Of a DNA stretch of 64,000 nucleotides, positions 48,417-59,050 are shown one piece after another. Positions within the stretch are counted from its first letter, which is position 1; every line of letters starts with the position of its first letter. Origin of the DNA: Aralia elata (Eukaryota > Streptophyta > Magnoliopsida > Apiales > Araliaceae); assembly GCA_034770075.1 (NCBI GenBank), contig CM068377.1:70472358-70536357 (forward strand). Direction: 5' to 3'. Below the pieces are notes generated by a model that made no database searches, had not been told where the DNA came from, and saw nothing but the letters and a program-made list of their open reading frames with translations. The translations under genes and the position numbers were made by a program.

Positions 48417-48706
48417 TTGTGTGTGCACAACAAACTATATATAAATAAATAGGTAGACAACTATTGTCAATTACATCACTATGTAATTCCTTGTATTTTG
48501 CCTCTTAGATTATAATGGTCAAGTGTGTGCACATCCGAACTAAAATAATCTAAGTTAAGTCCAACCTAGCACTTCCATATATGTGAAGAGAAAAAGACCG
48601 CACTTGTGTGTGCACAACAAAACAGTAATGTTCAATTCCTTAATAAGCATCAAAATGTGATAAAACAACATCTTAAATATTTAATACTCGCCTTGTGTGT
48701 ACACAA
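48417..48706. repeat. TTGTGTGTGCACAA repeats in E5 leader
   Basis: Four copies of an imperfect palindrome (TTGTG-TGTG-CACAA) at 48417, 48521, 48604 and 48693; longer flanks (CTTGTGTGTGCACAACAAA) are shared by three. Confidence 0.8.
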
Positions 48707-49658
48707 CAAACTCATATTAAATATTTAATACTCTATTATTTTACCATGCTAGAAGGCGACGTTCGATATTCCTAATATCTTTGAACGCTTAGGACTTAAT
48801 ATTATTACTTTGAGGGGTTTGTTATTATTTGTCTCATCTTGTTTAGCGCGCATGCACATATATATATATAAAATACGCGTCATATTATTTTACATGCGAA
48901 GCATGTTGGATAATATATAATATATATATAGTAAGCATGCACATATAGAATACTATATTCTACCCAGATTGATTATGGACTTTTATTCTAGTTTGGTTCA
49001 CTAAAGCCACCAAGTGAATCAAAAGATCAAACCTAAGGTGCAAGAATTAAATTTAAATATAACTATTACATTTAAACCCGGGCTCCAATACAAACGGGTC
49101 TTCAAGCGCTCCTTGCTCCTTTGTCTCCAATTCTTCAAAATTAATTCTAACTAGTCCTATTACAAAAACTATTTACAATAAATAGAAACCTTGATCAGCA
49201 GTCAAGGGAAAGTACATAGGAGGGAGATAGAATTTACATTAAGAAAAATTAGAAAAGACGAGGTATGCAGACCCCATTTATAAAAAATCCATACATTCAA
49301 GCATCCACTAAAATAAATCCAATCACACATTGGTCAATAGTCCATAATCAATCCCTATTTATTATCATACATATCTCTATATGTATCAATAAATAACATT
49401 CATCCCATGAATAATAAAGTCATTCCATATATGCATTGATATCAATTAATGGGCAAAAGTTTTGCTAATATTTAGTTTTGAAACAAAATAAACTCTTTTA
49501 TTTTAATCAAAAACCAAATCCAAATTAAACTCCTTTAATTTTAGCAATCTGAAATCCCATTTCAGATAAAATAAACATCTTTATTTTAAACTTTTATTAA
49601 TTAAATAAACAATTTATGTTAATTGAGAAAAACAAAAATTTTCAAAGTCTGCACACCG

Positions 49659-49746
49659 GCGCGGCCGCGCTGCACCCCCAGAAATATTTTCTGGGTTAGG
49701 GCGCGGCCGCGCTCCAGAATGAACTGGAAGCGGCGCGGCCGCGCCG
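49659..49746. repeat. GC-rich palindrome array in E5 leader
   Basis: Three perfect GCGCGGCCGCGC copies at 49659, 49701 and 49733 (steps 42 and 32 bp); the last extends to the 16-bp palindrome CGGCGCGGCCGCGCCG. It lies about 115-200 bp downstream of the 5' LTR in transcription direction, so it is in the transcript. Confidence 0.95.
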
Positions 49747-49841
49747 CGACGCAGATTTAGAAAATTTTTACAGCCCAAAAATCCGATCGTATCGCATATC
49801 AATTCATACATGGAATCATCAAAATAAATAATTAACACAAG

Positions 49842-49860
49842 GATTAGTCTCTGATATCAC
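49842..49860 (-). other. E5 primer-binding site (initiator tRNA-Met type)
   Basis: Minus strand GTGATATCAGAGACTAATC directly after the LTR; resembles TGGTATCAGAGC used by most plant copia elements, with one change early on. Confidence 0.8.
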
Positions 49861-51681
49861 TGTTATGTTTGTATATAAAGCAAGCATGCAATCAACTTAC
49901 ATAAATAAAGCGGAAGCGTGATAAAACGGATTTTAAAATTTTCATACAAACCATCACCATGATCTATCCTTGTGTTCAATTATCAATTAAACGAAAGAGA
50001 AAGAGAATAAGAATTATACCCTCGTAGAACAAAGCTTCCTCGGGTACAAGTTCAACTCCTAGTCTTTCGTGTTCTCCTCGAATTCCACCGATGAGATTCC
50101 TTCCTTTGATCAACGTTAGCCACCCAAGTGTTTGGCCTCTAGAGGTGATCCACCAAGGAAGAATAAGTATTCAAGAAGTTGGGTATTGGCAAAACTCTAA
50201 TTTCGATCTCTATAGAAATTGCAAGTACTCTCCACAATCTAATGCAAGAGTGTGTAACCCTAATCTATGATAAGACTCCTCTTATTTATAGATGTAGGAA
50301 TAACCCTTCCCTAAACTATTTAGGATTAGGGTTTCTATTATAATTAAACTCCTTTAATTAATTATGCTCCTAATCCAATTAGAAATTCATGGGAGAGTAC
50401 TTCTATTAATTAATTCTCAATCCCTATTAGGAACTAAATAATAATAATAGTAATAATAATAATAAGACTCATCTTATTAATTTATATTTAATATTTCCAA
50501 AATATTAAATAATAAATATTAAACTATTTAATTTATTCTATCTCCATAGATTAAATTAAATACACTTAACTTATTATTACAATTATGCCATTTATTTCTT
50601 AAATAAATATTTTTCTTTTGCGGTGTGACCCTTTAGGTTCTCCATATTAAACCGGTTGTGAATAAATCAATTAGAATAATTCTAATCTTATTTAAATAAA
50701 TAAATTAAACTATTTAATTTATTTAAATAAATAATATTTATTCTACAATAAGGGTAAGCCCCCTTAGCGCTCAACGACTTTCCAGATAATATAGATTTCA
50801 ACATTAATCACAAAAGAACCTTTCAGTGAATAGTTACCGTACAATTCAATCCTTCTACCATACAATGTCCTAATTAAATATAAGACATGGATTTACTGTC
50901 AAGTCTTATTTTATTTAATTCTATGTATTTCGATTCTAAAAATGCACAACTCTAAATAATGCAAATTAGAAACTCCTTTCTAATTTCATTCTGCCTTGGC
51001 CAAGGACTACTGAGTTGTCATTTATCGAATCACATATGACATTTCACATCTTTTACTAGACGTGGTAGATTCTTTGTTGATCATTCACCTATCTCCATGC
51101 ACAACTTATTATACCCAATCATACCCTTTGAAATACCCTAAAGGTCTTAAGGGACATGTCAAAGTATAACTCCTCATGCACAAGATACTATGATGATTTT
51201 AAGTCTAAGGATCACTTGTACTACTATCCTAGAGGAATTCCTATTGACAGACGAGTAAAACTCCATTAGGTATTCCTTAGCGAGCCACGTTCAGTGTACT
51301 TATTCTCCAATAAGTACCTACATACTTGCTTTAGTGTCTCCACACAAATGATTATGAGATCAATCATCCTCTTCCCAAGAGCAAGCAACGTATGTACTAA
51401 TCTATCCGGATTCACTAATCCCCATTTTAGTAATCCATCGATTAGGAACGATTTTAGTTTGTGAGCTATCTTGAATTTAGATGTCATTAGCATGATCACC
51501 ATCATGATTCTAAAAGCATTGCTCAAAACTATGGGTTTATCACATTTAATATAACAGCACTATGTAGATAATATAAAATGCCTTTCAAGAAAATTAATTC
51601 TTTTATTAATAAATGAATAAGATTACAAAGTATATGCTACATCATATCAAATATGATTGGCTTGTGTGCATACTACTTTCA
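49861..51681 (-). repeat. E5 5' LTR
   Basis: 1821 bp, plus-strand TGTTATGTTTGTATATAAAG ... ACTACTTTCA, intact. It includes an ATA/ATT microsatellite near 50440-50465. Confidence 0.95.
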
Positions 51682-51700
51682 ATAATATATTGTCATCATC

Positions 51701-51714
51701 AAAAAGGGGGAGAA
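51701..51714 (+). other. E6 polypurine tract
   Basis: AAAAAGGGGGAGAA just before the LTR start TGTTGATTTATG; typical of SIRE elements. Confidence 0.9.
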
Positions 51715-53274
51715 TGTTGATTTATGTTTGTTGTGATTTTAATGATGACAATATAATTGGGTGTGTAAGTTATTTAATGGACTGAATTGAATTTGTTTGG
51801 GCTAATTGAATAATGGTTTATTGTAAATGATATAGTCAGTTTGGTTCATGATGGCCCAATTTGGATATAAGTTCAATTGATATATTCTGTAGGATTGCAT
51901 AAAATATTCCTAGTCCAAGTGTTTTAAATTTCATATCATTATTGCTGGAAATTCCTTCCTTAATATATTTTGTCAAAGTAGTTTTTGGATTGGAGCTTAG
52001 TAAGGAATTTGTTTAGCTGAGGAATCTGTTTTAAATTGAATTGTAGTCTTTTAAGGAAACAAGTTTAGCTATTAAAGTTGTTTAGAGTATGGACTCTAAC
52101 AACCTTATCATTGTATATCTTTTTGACTCCTTTAATTTAGCATATCTTATATTCAGATCTTTGAATTTCTGTTTAAAGAATATATTATAGTCGTTAAAAA
52201 GATTGATTGATATTGTTATCCCTTATTGAGCCATTCATGCTAACTGATTGATATAGTTGTTGCTTACTACTCAATATATATTCATCTTGCTCGGCAAAAG
52301 AGGGTACGACACTTGAAGCTGAAATTCATTATTGAGTACATTCAAAGAGCCTTCTAAGTCTGATTCCAGTTAATGTTTGTATTTCTCTTAAATTCTTTTG
52401 AGCTGGAAAGTTTTTGTAATTTATAAATCATAACTTGTAAACCGAACACAAGCCTAGTTTGGCTTGGGTATTCTAGTGAGAATCAATCTGTACAAAGGAA
52501 GACTTAGGTGGTATTTGATAAAACTGAGTAATTAAGATCTGAATGGTTAATACATCTTAATAAATTAGATCATCTGAATGAATTAACATTTAAATCTAAA
52601 AAACTGTTTGATAACTAAAAAGTGTAAAACATCTGAATAACACTATTTTACCATTTTAACCTCTAAGTTATTTAAAAATTTTATTTGAATGATCTTAAAA
52701 TTTAAAATTGAAGGAGTACAATATTTATTGAGGCTATTTTTGTCCATAAATTTTAAATAAACTATTAAGAGGCTGCTCTTAATAGTTAAGATTTGAGTTT
52801 CTGTCTTAACAATTAAGAGACATTAAGAGGCAAAAAAAAAAATTACCAAACAAGATTTGCCTCTGACCGAATCAGAGGCAGGTGAATTAAGAGGCATTCA
52901 GACACAAACAAACACCACCTCAAGTTCTCAGTGGTGAGAAAAGTTGCAGAAATGCAAAAGTTGCAGAGGTGCAAGGGGACAGTGGTGTCCAAGTCAGAAT
53001 CGAGCTTCTTTGTACAGGGAGTTTTCTGTAATCTGTTGAGTATTAAGTTTAATAAAAAAGTGTCTCCAATACCAATTGGTATTGGACGTGGATTAGGCCA
53101 CTAGATTAGTGGATAGGGGCCAAACCACGTAAAAAATCTTGGTGTAATTTTTACTTTATTATCTCTCTTATTCTACATTTTATTATTCTTCATATTCAGT
53201 TCTGGTTTGTGCTTGAAGATATACTAATCCAGACAGGGTATCTTGTCTGATTATAATTAACGAAGAACTATACT
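51715..53274 (+). repeat. E6 3' LTR, 5' part
   Basis: Starts TGTTGATTTATGTTTGTTG. The block near 53090-53150 (GGATTAGGCCA ... CCACGTAAAAAATCTTGGTG) is a hallmark of SIRE-type LTRs from family knowledge. E8 interrupts it at 53274 after ATACT; the rest lies beyond the right edge. It holds a putative MITE at 52507-52919. Confidence 0.82.
52507..52919. mobile_element. Putative hAT-like MITE in E6 LTR
   Basis: About 413 bp bounded by inverted GGTGGTATTTG and CAAACACCACC (one mismatch), with CTGAATG and TCTTAAT motifs near both ends and no coding capacity. I could not find a clean target duplication, so the class is uncertain; it could instead be part of the LTR. Confidence 0.5.
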
Positions 53275-55439
53275 TGTAGTGCCCGTGAATTTTAAACGTC
53301 ATTATTAATTAAATATATAAATTAAATTTTTAATGAGTTAGTTTGTGTGCATTGGTAGCCTACATGACTAGGTGATGAATTGTTTTAAGTTGAGTAAAGG
53401 GGGTCACTAATAGTATAGTTAAATTAGTGAATAAGCCTTAAGGTTTAATATCAATTAAATTGATAAAGTAGTTACTAATTAATCATGCAAGTAAATTGAA
53501 TATACTTAGTATATTGAATTGAGTAAATTAATTAATAAAAGTATTAATTAATGAGAATATTGTCACATTGAATAATAAAATTTAATAGTTCAATTAGTAA
53601 TCAATTTCTAATTGATTAGCTTATTTAATTAAGGAACTAAGACCAATTATTTATTTGATCATGGGTGTAGTAATTAATAGTGTGGCAAATTAATTAATCA
53701 ATCATTGGGTTAAATTAAATGACCCAATATTGCATTAAATAGATTTGGATTTTATTAGCCTAATTAGGTTACAAGTTAAAGAGATATGTGTAAGTAATTA
53801 AATTTCATAAGATTGGAAATAGAAACCCTAAATAAACAATTAGGGTAATACATATTAAAATTGTTAAACTATGTTTATTACCTATTAAGCCCTATTAAGC
53901 CTTTTAAGGCATGAAATTATGTCAATCAACTTGCTTTATTTGGTAACTCTTACACAAAGGACAAGGTTGTCAAGCTCCCATTGGTGGAAAATCTAATTAG
54001 CACACTTAAAGATAAGATTAAGGCTAAATGGAAGGGATAAGGTGAACTCTTATATCCAATGGGTAAGAAAGATGTGGGGGATAATAGCATGAATTCTAAT
54101 TTAGCATTATACTTGCAAGTATTCTATCCTTTCATTTCATTTCAAGTTCATTTCTTCTTTTCATCTCCTTCTTTCATTTCTCCCAAGCAAGAACACAAAG
54201 TGAGAGCTTAGAGAGAAAAAGAGAGTGAGATTAGCATAGTTCATGCATCCCAAGTTCATCACATACTTTAGTAGATCAAGGAGAGTAGCTACAAGATCAA
54301 GGTGAAACCCTAAATCATTTTCTTCTTTCTTACTTTATTTTATTTTTATAGTTTTTGAGAGATTTTGTTCTAAGACTCAAGAATCATTAGATATTCATGC
54401 TTTATGTATAGATCTAATCCTCTTGAGTGTTAGAATGGAGATTCAAAGGAAGAAAAGGAACTTATGTTCTTAAAGGGTAAAAACCTTAGCTTTTCTTCAC
54501 TTGGATCACCCATAACTTGAGATCTACAACTTGGATTTGTGATCCGTCGAAGGAGGGTGCTAGATACATGAGTTAGCTAGTAAACCCAAGTGGTAGAACA
54601 CAAATACAATAATTTTTGAAGCCTTGGGGGCTATTTTCCCAAAACAGTCCAGCTATAAAACTTAAAACTTTAAAACCCTAAAAGCTTGCTGTCCTCGTTT
54701 TTCCAAAGGTTGTTTCGGCCAGTTATAAATCTTTTAAAAATCTGGAAAAAAATCACAAAGGTACCTTAAGAAGTTATCTACATGTAGGAAAAAGAACGAA
54801 CACGTTTCGATGTGTAGTTTTTGTGTAATGGCTTTTACCGTGAAAGACTCCTAAATATTTATACCCGGATTTCTCACTGTGTATACCTTGAAAACATATG
54901 AAATTGTTACAGTATGTTTATATATAGTATGAGAGTGTACCCTGAAAATTTCAGAATTTTCTGAGCAAAACTCAATTTATGAAAAATGTAACAAGATTCA
55001 GAGGTTTTGGGTACTTTAAATATAGTAAATCACTTTCTAAAATTCCAGGAAAATTGGTGGATCATTGTTGGATCATATACTATCCAGATCCAGAGGATAA
55101 TAATTTTCAGAGCCTATTTGCTATTTTTCATAATAATGTTATAGTTATGGTTAAAAGAAAATAAATGGTTAAATGATGTCATAAATAAGGAAAATGTGAT
55201 TTTTAAGCTTGGATACTCCTAATATTATATATTCTAACTATTGAGGGGTATTTTGGTAATATTTAATGAGAAATAATATTTATGACCTTTTATGGGTAGT
55301 AAAGGAGTTGTTTAATAAAGGGTAAAACAATTAGAATAAATTGTTTATTCGCCTAATAACTTATTAAAATATTACTATGATATTTGTAATATAAGAATTC
55401 GATATTTTTAGTAAACAAAGAAATATTAAGGTTAAAACT

Positions 55440-55730
55440 TCATGGAAATATTATTGAATGGGTAATAATATTTGTTTTAAGCATTAATAAATGATTAAGA
55501 TGTTATTAAAATGGCTAATAATATTAGATTAAAATATTATTAATGATATGAGAATTAAAATATTATTAAGAGATTAATAATATTAGATTAAAGTATTATT
55601 GGATGATTAAAATATTATTAAGATGTTAATAACATTAGTAAACGAATAAAAGTGTTATTAGTGGACTAATAATACCAAGAGGTGAATTAAATATTATCAG
55701 GATTGATAATATTAAGTGTCTTATAGGATT
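55440..55730. repeat. AT-rich degenerate tandem repeat in E8 LTR
   Basis: Repeated ATTAAAATATTATTAA and TTAATAATATTAG blocks about 35-40 bp apart, with imperfect copies. It may be one source of this LTR's length. Confidence 0.65.
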
Positions 55731-56591
55731 TACGATAGTTTATTAACTTATGTGTGCTATGTGATTTGCTTAATTGTTAAATAAATAGCATAAGTAAGCG
55801 TATCGATATACAACTACGCAGTACTAATTGGTAGATCGACGTTATCAATGTTAGGTTCTTCAAGGCCAATTAGTTAAAGCTAGAATTACTTGTAGCTGAG
55901 CAGACAGGCAAGTTCCCTAACTTCATTCTTTCAGTATATTGAATGCAAGTTCTATCTTACTCAACTTTTATATTGAGCAAATTTCTAAACCTTATGCATT
56001 ATTTTTAATTCGTGCAAAAAGGTATATATTGTTGCAAGTTATTCTTTAAGCTTGAATCTTATCTCCAAGCATGCTTTAAGTGGTTTAATTACTTTTAAAA
56101 TTATTCCACGTCTTTGTATTTATTGACATTCGCACTCGTGCATTTGAATTCGTATATTTATTTAAGTTCAGAAATTTGTGAACTATTCATGGTTAAGTCT
56201 GAACCCTTGTTCGGTCAGGCAAGTACGTGAGAATTTATAAAAGCTATCCGAACCAATCGATGGTAGGGATTCTTAGACTAAATGGACACCCCTTTTATTA
56301 TAGGGGAGTACCCCAGGTACCGGATATAAGGTACAAACATCAGAGTTAAATGTTATGCATACACATAGCGTACGCGAGGCTGATCCCCTCAAGTACTTAT
56401 TCTGTAGCCAGTAACCAGAGGGTCAACTAGCTATTGACTCCTTTGGAAGTTATTGTTCAGAGTCTACTTGACTATCAATTGTTCTAAAAGCAATAATCGT
56501 TCTTGCTTCTGATATTTATATTGTTGAATTCTTTTTTTTTCTATATTCCATTCATCATGATATATCCTTTATTGTCATAGTTTAAACTTGC

Positions 56592-56689
56592 TGAGCAAAC
56601 TCGTTGCTCATCCTTGCTATATCATGACTTTCATTGCAGTTAAACCCGAGACTTCAGGGAAGGGCAAGGGTAAAGAAAAGATGAAGTGA
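56592..56689 (+). other. E8 LTR hairpin, acceptor-like site and Gly-Lys-rich micro-ORF
   Basis: A perfect 7-bp stem TGAGCAA / TTGCTCA (56592-56610, loop ACTCG), then TTTCATTGCAG (acceptor-like, AG at 56638-56639), then a frame VKPETSGKGKGKEKMK ending at TGA 56687-56689. Same arrangement as S3. A spliced transcript is a guess. Confidence 0.5.
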
Positions 56690-56954
56690 TAAGCTTCACG
56701 TAGGTGGCTTTATTTTATGCTTAGTTTAATTTGCTATTAATGTAATTTGAACCCTGATTACCATTTAGGGTATGTTTTGTGTTATGTATTAAGGTTATCG
56801 TATCTTGGGACTAGTAACACCTTTTGAAATGAACAACATATGTTCGTTATATTCCGCATTTAGTTATGGTATGTTGTTGGAGGTGAATGTTTGTATTGGA
56901 TCGTGATGACCGAATCCGGGTATTTTGAGACCCGAATTTGGGGGTGTCACAGGT

Positions 56955-56966
56955 TGGTATCAAAGC
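56955..56966 (+). other. E8 primer-binding site
   Basis: TGGTATCAAAGC 3 bp after the LTR; close to TGGTATCAGAGC (initiator tRNA-Met). Confidence 0.8.
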
Positions 56967-58339
56967 TATAGGTTATAACCCTTAGGAGAAAGAGTCCTTA
57001 GGCTATAACCTGAGAGAATATAGAGGAATAGAAGAGGATAGAACTCATATAGAGTTATTTTTGGGTAGAAATTTATTGTGATCTTAAAATTGAGGATTTG
57101 GATCATAGGTTGGTGTTATTAAGCTTGTGGATAATTTGAGGAATATGTATTGATGAGATAATATGGTAAAGTGAAGACCATTAAGTATGGACGATCCATT
57201 GTAAGCTGGAGTTATAGATATTCGAGGTAATTAGATTAATCATTTGATGTTATTGATCAATTCTGTGGCTATTGATCAATTTTTGTGGCTATTCATTAGA
57301 TAAGATATTGGAGTGATGTGGTATAGAGTTTCTTTGTGAAGAAGAGAGGGTACCTTAGAATCTGTTGGGTTAAGGTTTGCAAGAAGGAAATGATTAATTC
57401 GATAAATAATGAATATATCGATATTTTGAAGTGTTAGTTAAGTTATTAAGCTTTATGGTGGAATGCCAGGTGAGACAAAGGTAATGAACTCATATAGAGT
57501 TGTTAAGCAAAAGTTGAGAGTATTAAGATGAATGATTTTATATGCAAAAAAAAAAATTAAGAGATGACTGATGGCAATTTAGATTGTTTTGATGATTAGA
57601 AAGGAGAGACAACGGAGAGATTATAAGAAATGAACCGAGGGTAGATTTAGTGTCTGATCTGGAAAAAGTATCTAGAGATGGAACTGAATGATGAGATAAT
57701 AGAAATCCCTAAGGAGGATCAATTGGAGCCGATATAAGGAATAAGTGGAGGAAATGAAAGAAAGAAAGATTAAGTATGAGAGTTATAAGACCTTTGTGAG
57801 TCGTAATGAATAAAGAATAGTAGTCAATGTATATGTACTAGTATACCTATGCATGTAAGAAATGTGAATCTCAGTTTTTGTACAGCTAGCAGTATATCTG
57901 TTGTAAGTCCCAATTTTGTGTAAGTTGTGGAGTAGTTATGTGAATCTCATCTTGTTGTTAGTAACAGAGGGATAAGTGGATATCAGGAATGCTATATGAT
58001 GTAAGTAGTACGAGGTACTAAGATGAGCTTATTAGTATTTACTAAAGGTGCCTTGAGTTGATATGATGATGATACATCCCCACTTTTCAGATCTAGGGGA
58101 ATGGAGTTCTTATTAATCCCATCTTTTGTGTCTTAATGGGATAGTTAACATTTATAGGAATATGCCGGAATTATAAGTGTTTGACACACTAAGGGGTGTA
58201 TGAATATAAATGTGGTATTATTATTACATGATTGATTGTGATCGATTTGTGCCTTGACTCTTAAATAATAACATCAGTAGAATTTTGCACGATGTGTAAA
58301 ACAAGAAGGATTTATGTAAGGTTTTGTTTAGAACAAACA
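56967..58339 (+). other. E8 leader
   Basis: About 1.4 kb of AG-rich non-coding sequence with no ORF or array recognised. Long leaders before gag are common in this lineage. Confidence 0.6.
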
Positions 58340-59050
58340 ATGTCGTCAAGGAGATAACCCCGATACACGAGGGTGGAAGAGTCAGTGAATAACGAGGAGG
58401 GTCAGACTGACCCCAAGAGGACCTTTGCGAACTTGTTAGAGGAAACGATGCAAGGCAAACCAGCCATTGCGGTTGTTTGGCCATGAAATCACATGGCGAA
58501 CTTTACGGGTTTCAAATTACTAGGACCACCGGAGTTTCGTGGGAATATGGATTCGAGTGAAGCCCAGACATGGGTAGAAGAAATGGAGAAAGTTTTCAAG
58601 GTCGCAAGAGTGACCGAGGAACAGAAGACTTCGTTTGCCACTTTCATGAGGAAGGGTGAGTCAAATTACTGGTGGAAGGCGAATAGAAGCCGAGCTGGGG
58701 AAGGTGTGACTGCGTGGACTCATTTTAAGGAGCTATTTTTCAAAAAAAAAATTACTTTCTAGAAAGCACGCAAGCAAGTATGGAGATAAAGTTCTTGGAT
58801 CTGAAGCAAGATGATATGTCGGTAGCAGAGTACGCAACGAAGTTTAACAAACTAGCTAGGTTTGATCCACACCAAATGGACACCGGAGCTAGGCGAGCGA
58901 AGAGATTTGATCAAGGGTTGAAGCCCTGGGCGTATAGTAAGGTTGTGGTTTTGTAGATCAACACATTTCCTACGTTACTTAAGGAAGCAATCGTTGCCGA
59001 GGAGGAAATGAAGCGTTGACAAAGTACAACCAAGATCAGAAAAGCCATGA
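58340..59050 (+). pseudogene. E8 gag, broken, knuckle deleted
   Basis: Starts at ATG 58340. Recognisable: RVEESVNNEEGQTDPKRTFA, FKLLGPPEFRGNMDSSEAQT, TWVEEMEKVFKVARVTEEQK, FKELFFKKK, SVAEYATKFNKLARFDP. Lesions: TAA 58355-58357, TGA 58484-58486, a frameshift in an A run near 58745, TAG 58954-58956, TGA 59017-59019. The CCHC knuckle expected between this and protease is absent, apparently deleted near 59020-59060. Gag would form the particle in a working relative. Confidence 0.9.

Larger units (their letters stand above)
48211..49860 (-). other. E5 5' leader
   Basis: 1.65 kb between primer site and gag with no ORF of note. It has four TTGTGTGTGCACAA-like units (48417, 48521, 48604, 48693), TA-rich runs near 48340, 48855 and 48915, and a GC palindrome array at 49659-49746. 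Confidence 0.75.
40860..51681 (-). mobile_element. E5: full-length Ty1/copia retrotransposon
   Basis: Flanked by a perfect 5-bp target duplication ATAAT (40855-40859 and 51682-51686). Minus-strand order: 5' LTR 51681-49861, initiator-Met-type primer site, 1.65-kb leader, gag-pol, polypurine tract, 3' LTR 44265-40860. S4 interrupts the 3' LTR. The LTRs differ by 16 positions in about 490 bp compared (about 3%). Gag-pol has three stops and at least two frameshifts. Confidence 0.95.
24203..53274 (+). mobile_element. E6: SIRE/Maximus-type Ty1/copia with envelope-like ORF, interrupted
   Basis: The host element for most of the window. Pieces: 24203-26352, 33267-33332, 35037-36987, 40243-40859 and 51682-53274. 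They read on as integrase, RT, RNase H, envelope-like ORF, 3' region, polypurine tract and 3' LTR. Insertions are E4 (left edge), E7, S2, S3, E5 and E8. Target duplications at E7, S2, S3 and E5 let the pieces be placed in order. The 5' LTR, gag and protease are missing to the left. Confidence 0.9.
53275..56951 (+). repeat. E8 5' LTR
   Basis: 3677 bp, TGTAGTGCCCGTGAATTTT ... TTTGGGGGTGTCACA. Has AT-rich semi-tandem ATTATTAAGATGNTTAATAATATTAG repeats at about 55440-55730, a possible TATA box (TTTATAAAAGC) near 56235, and the hairpin/acceptor/micro-ORF module at 56592-56689. No GC palindrome array was seen in this LTR. Confidence 0.95.

Noticed and set aside
49659..49746. NotI-type linker or vector contamination (GCGGCCGC)
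   Set aside because: The palindrome is embedded in element sequence, recurs in S3 with decayed variants, and other families use different cores.
54979..55164. 61-residue ORF in the E8 LTR
   Set aside because: Isolated short frame in an AT-rich LTR with no recognisable domain.
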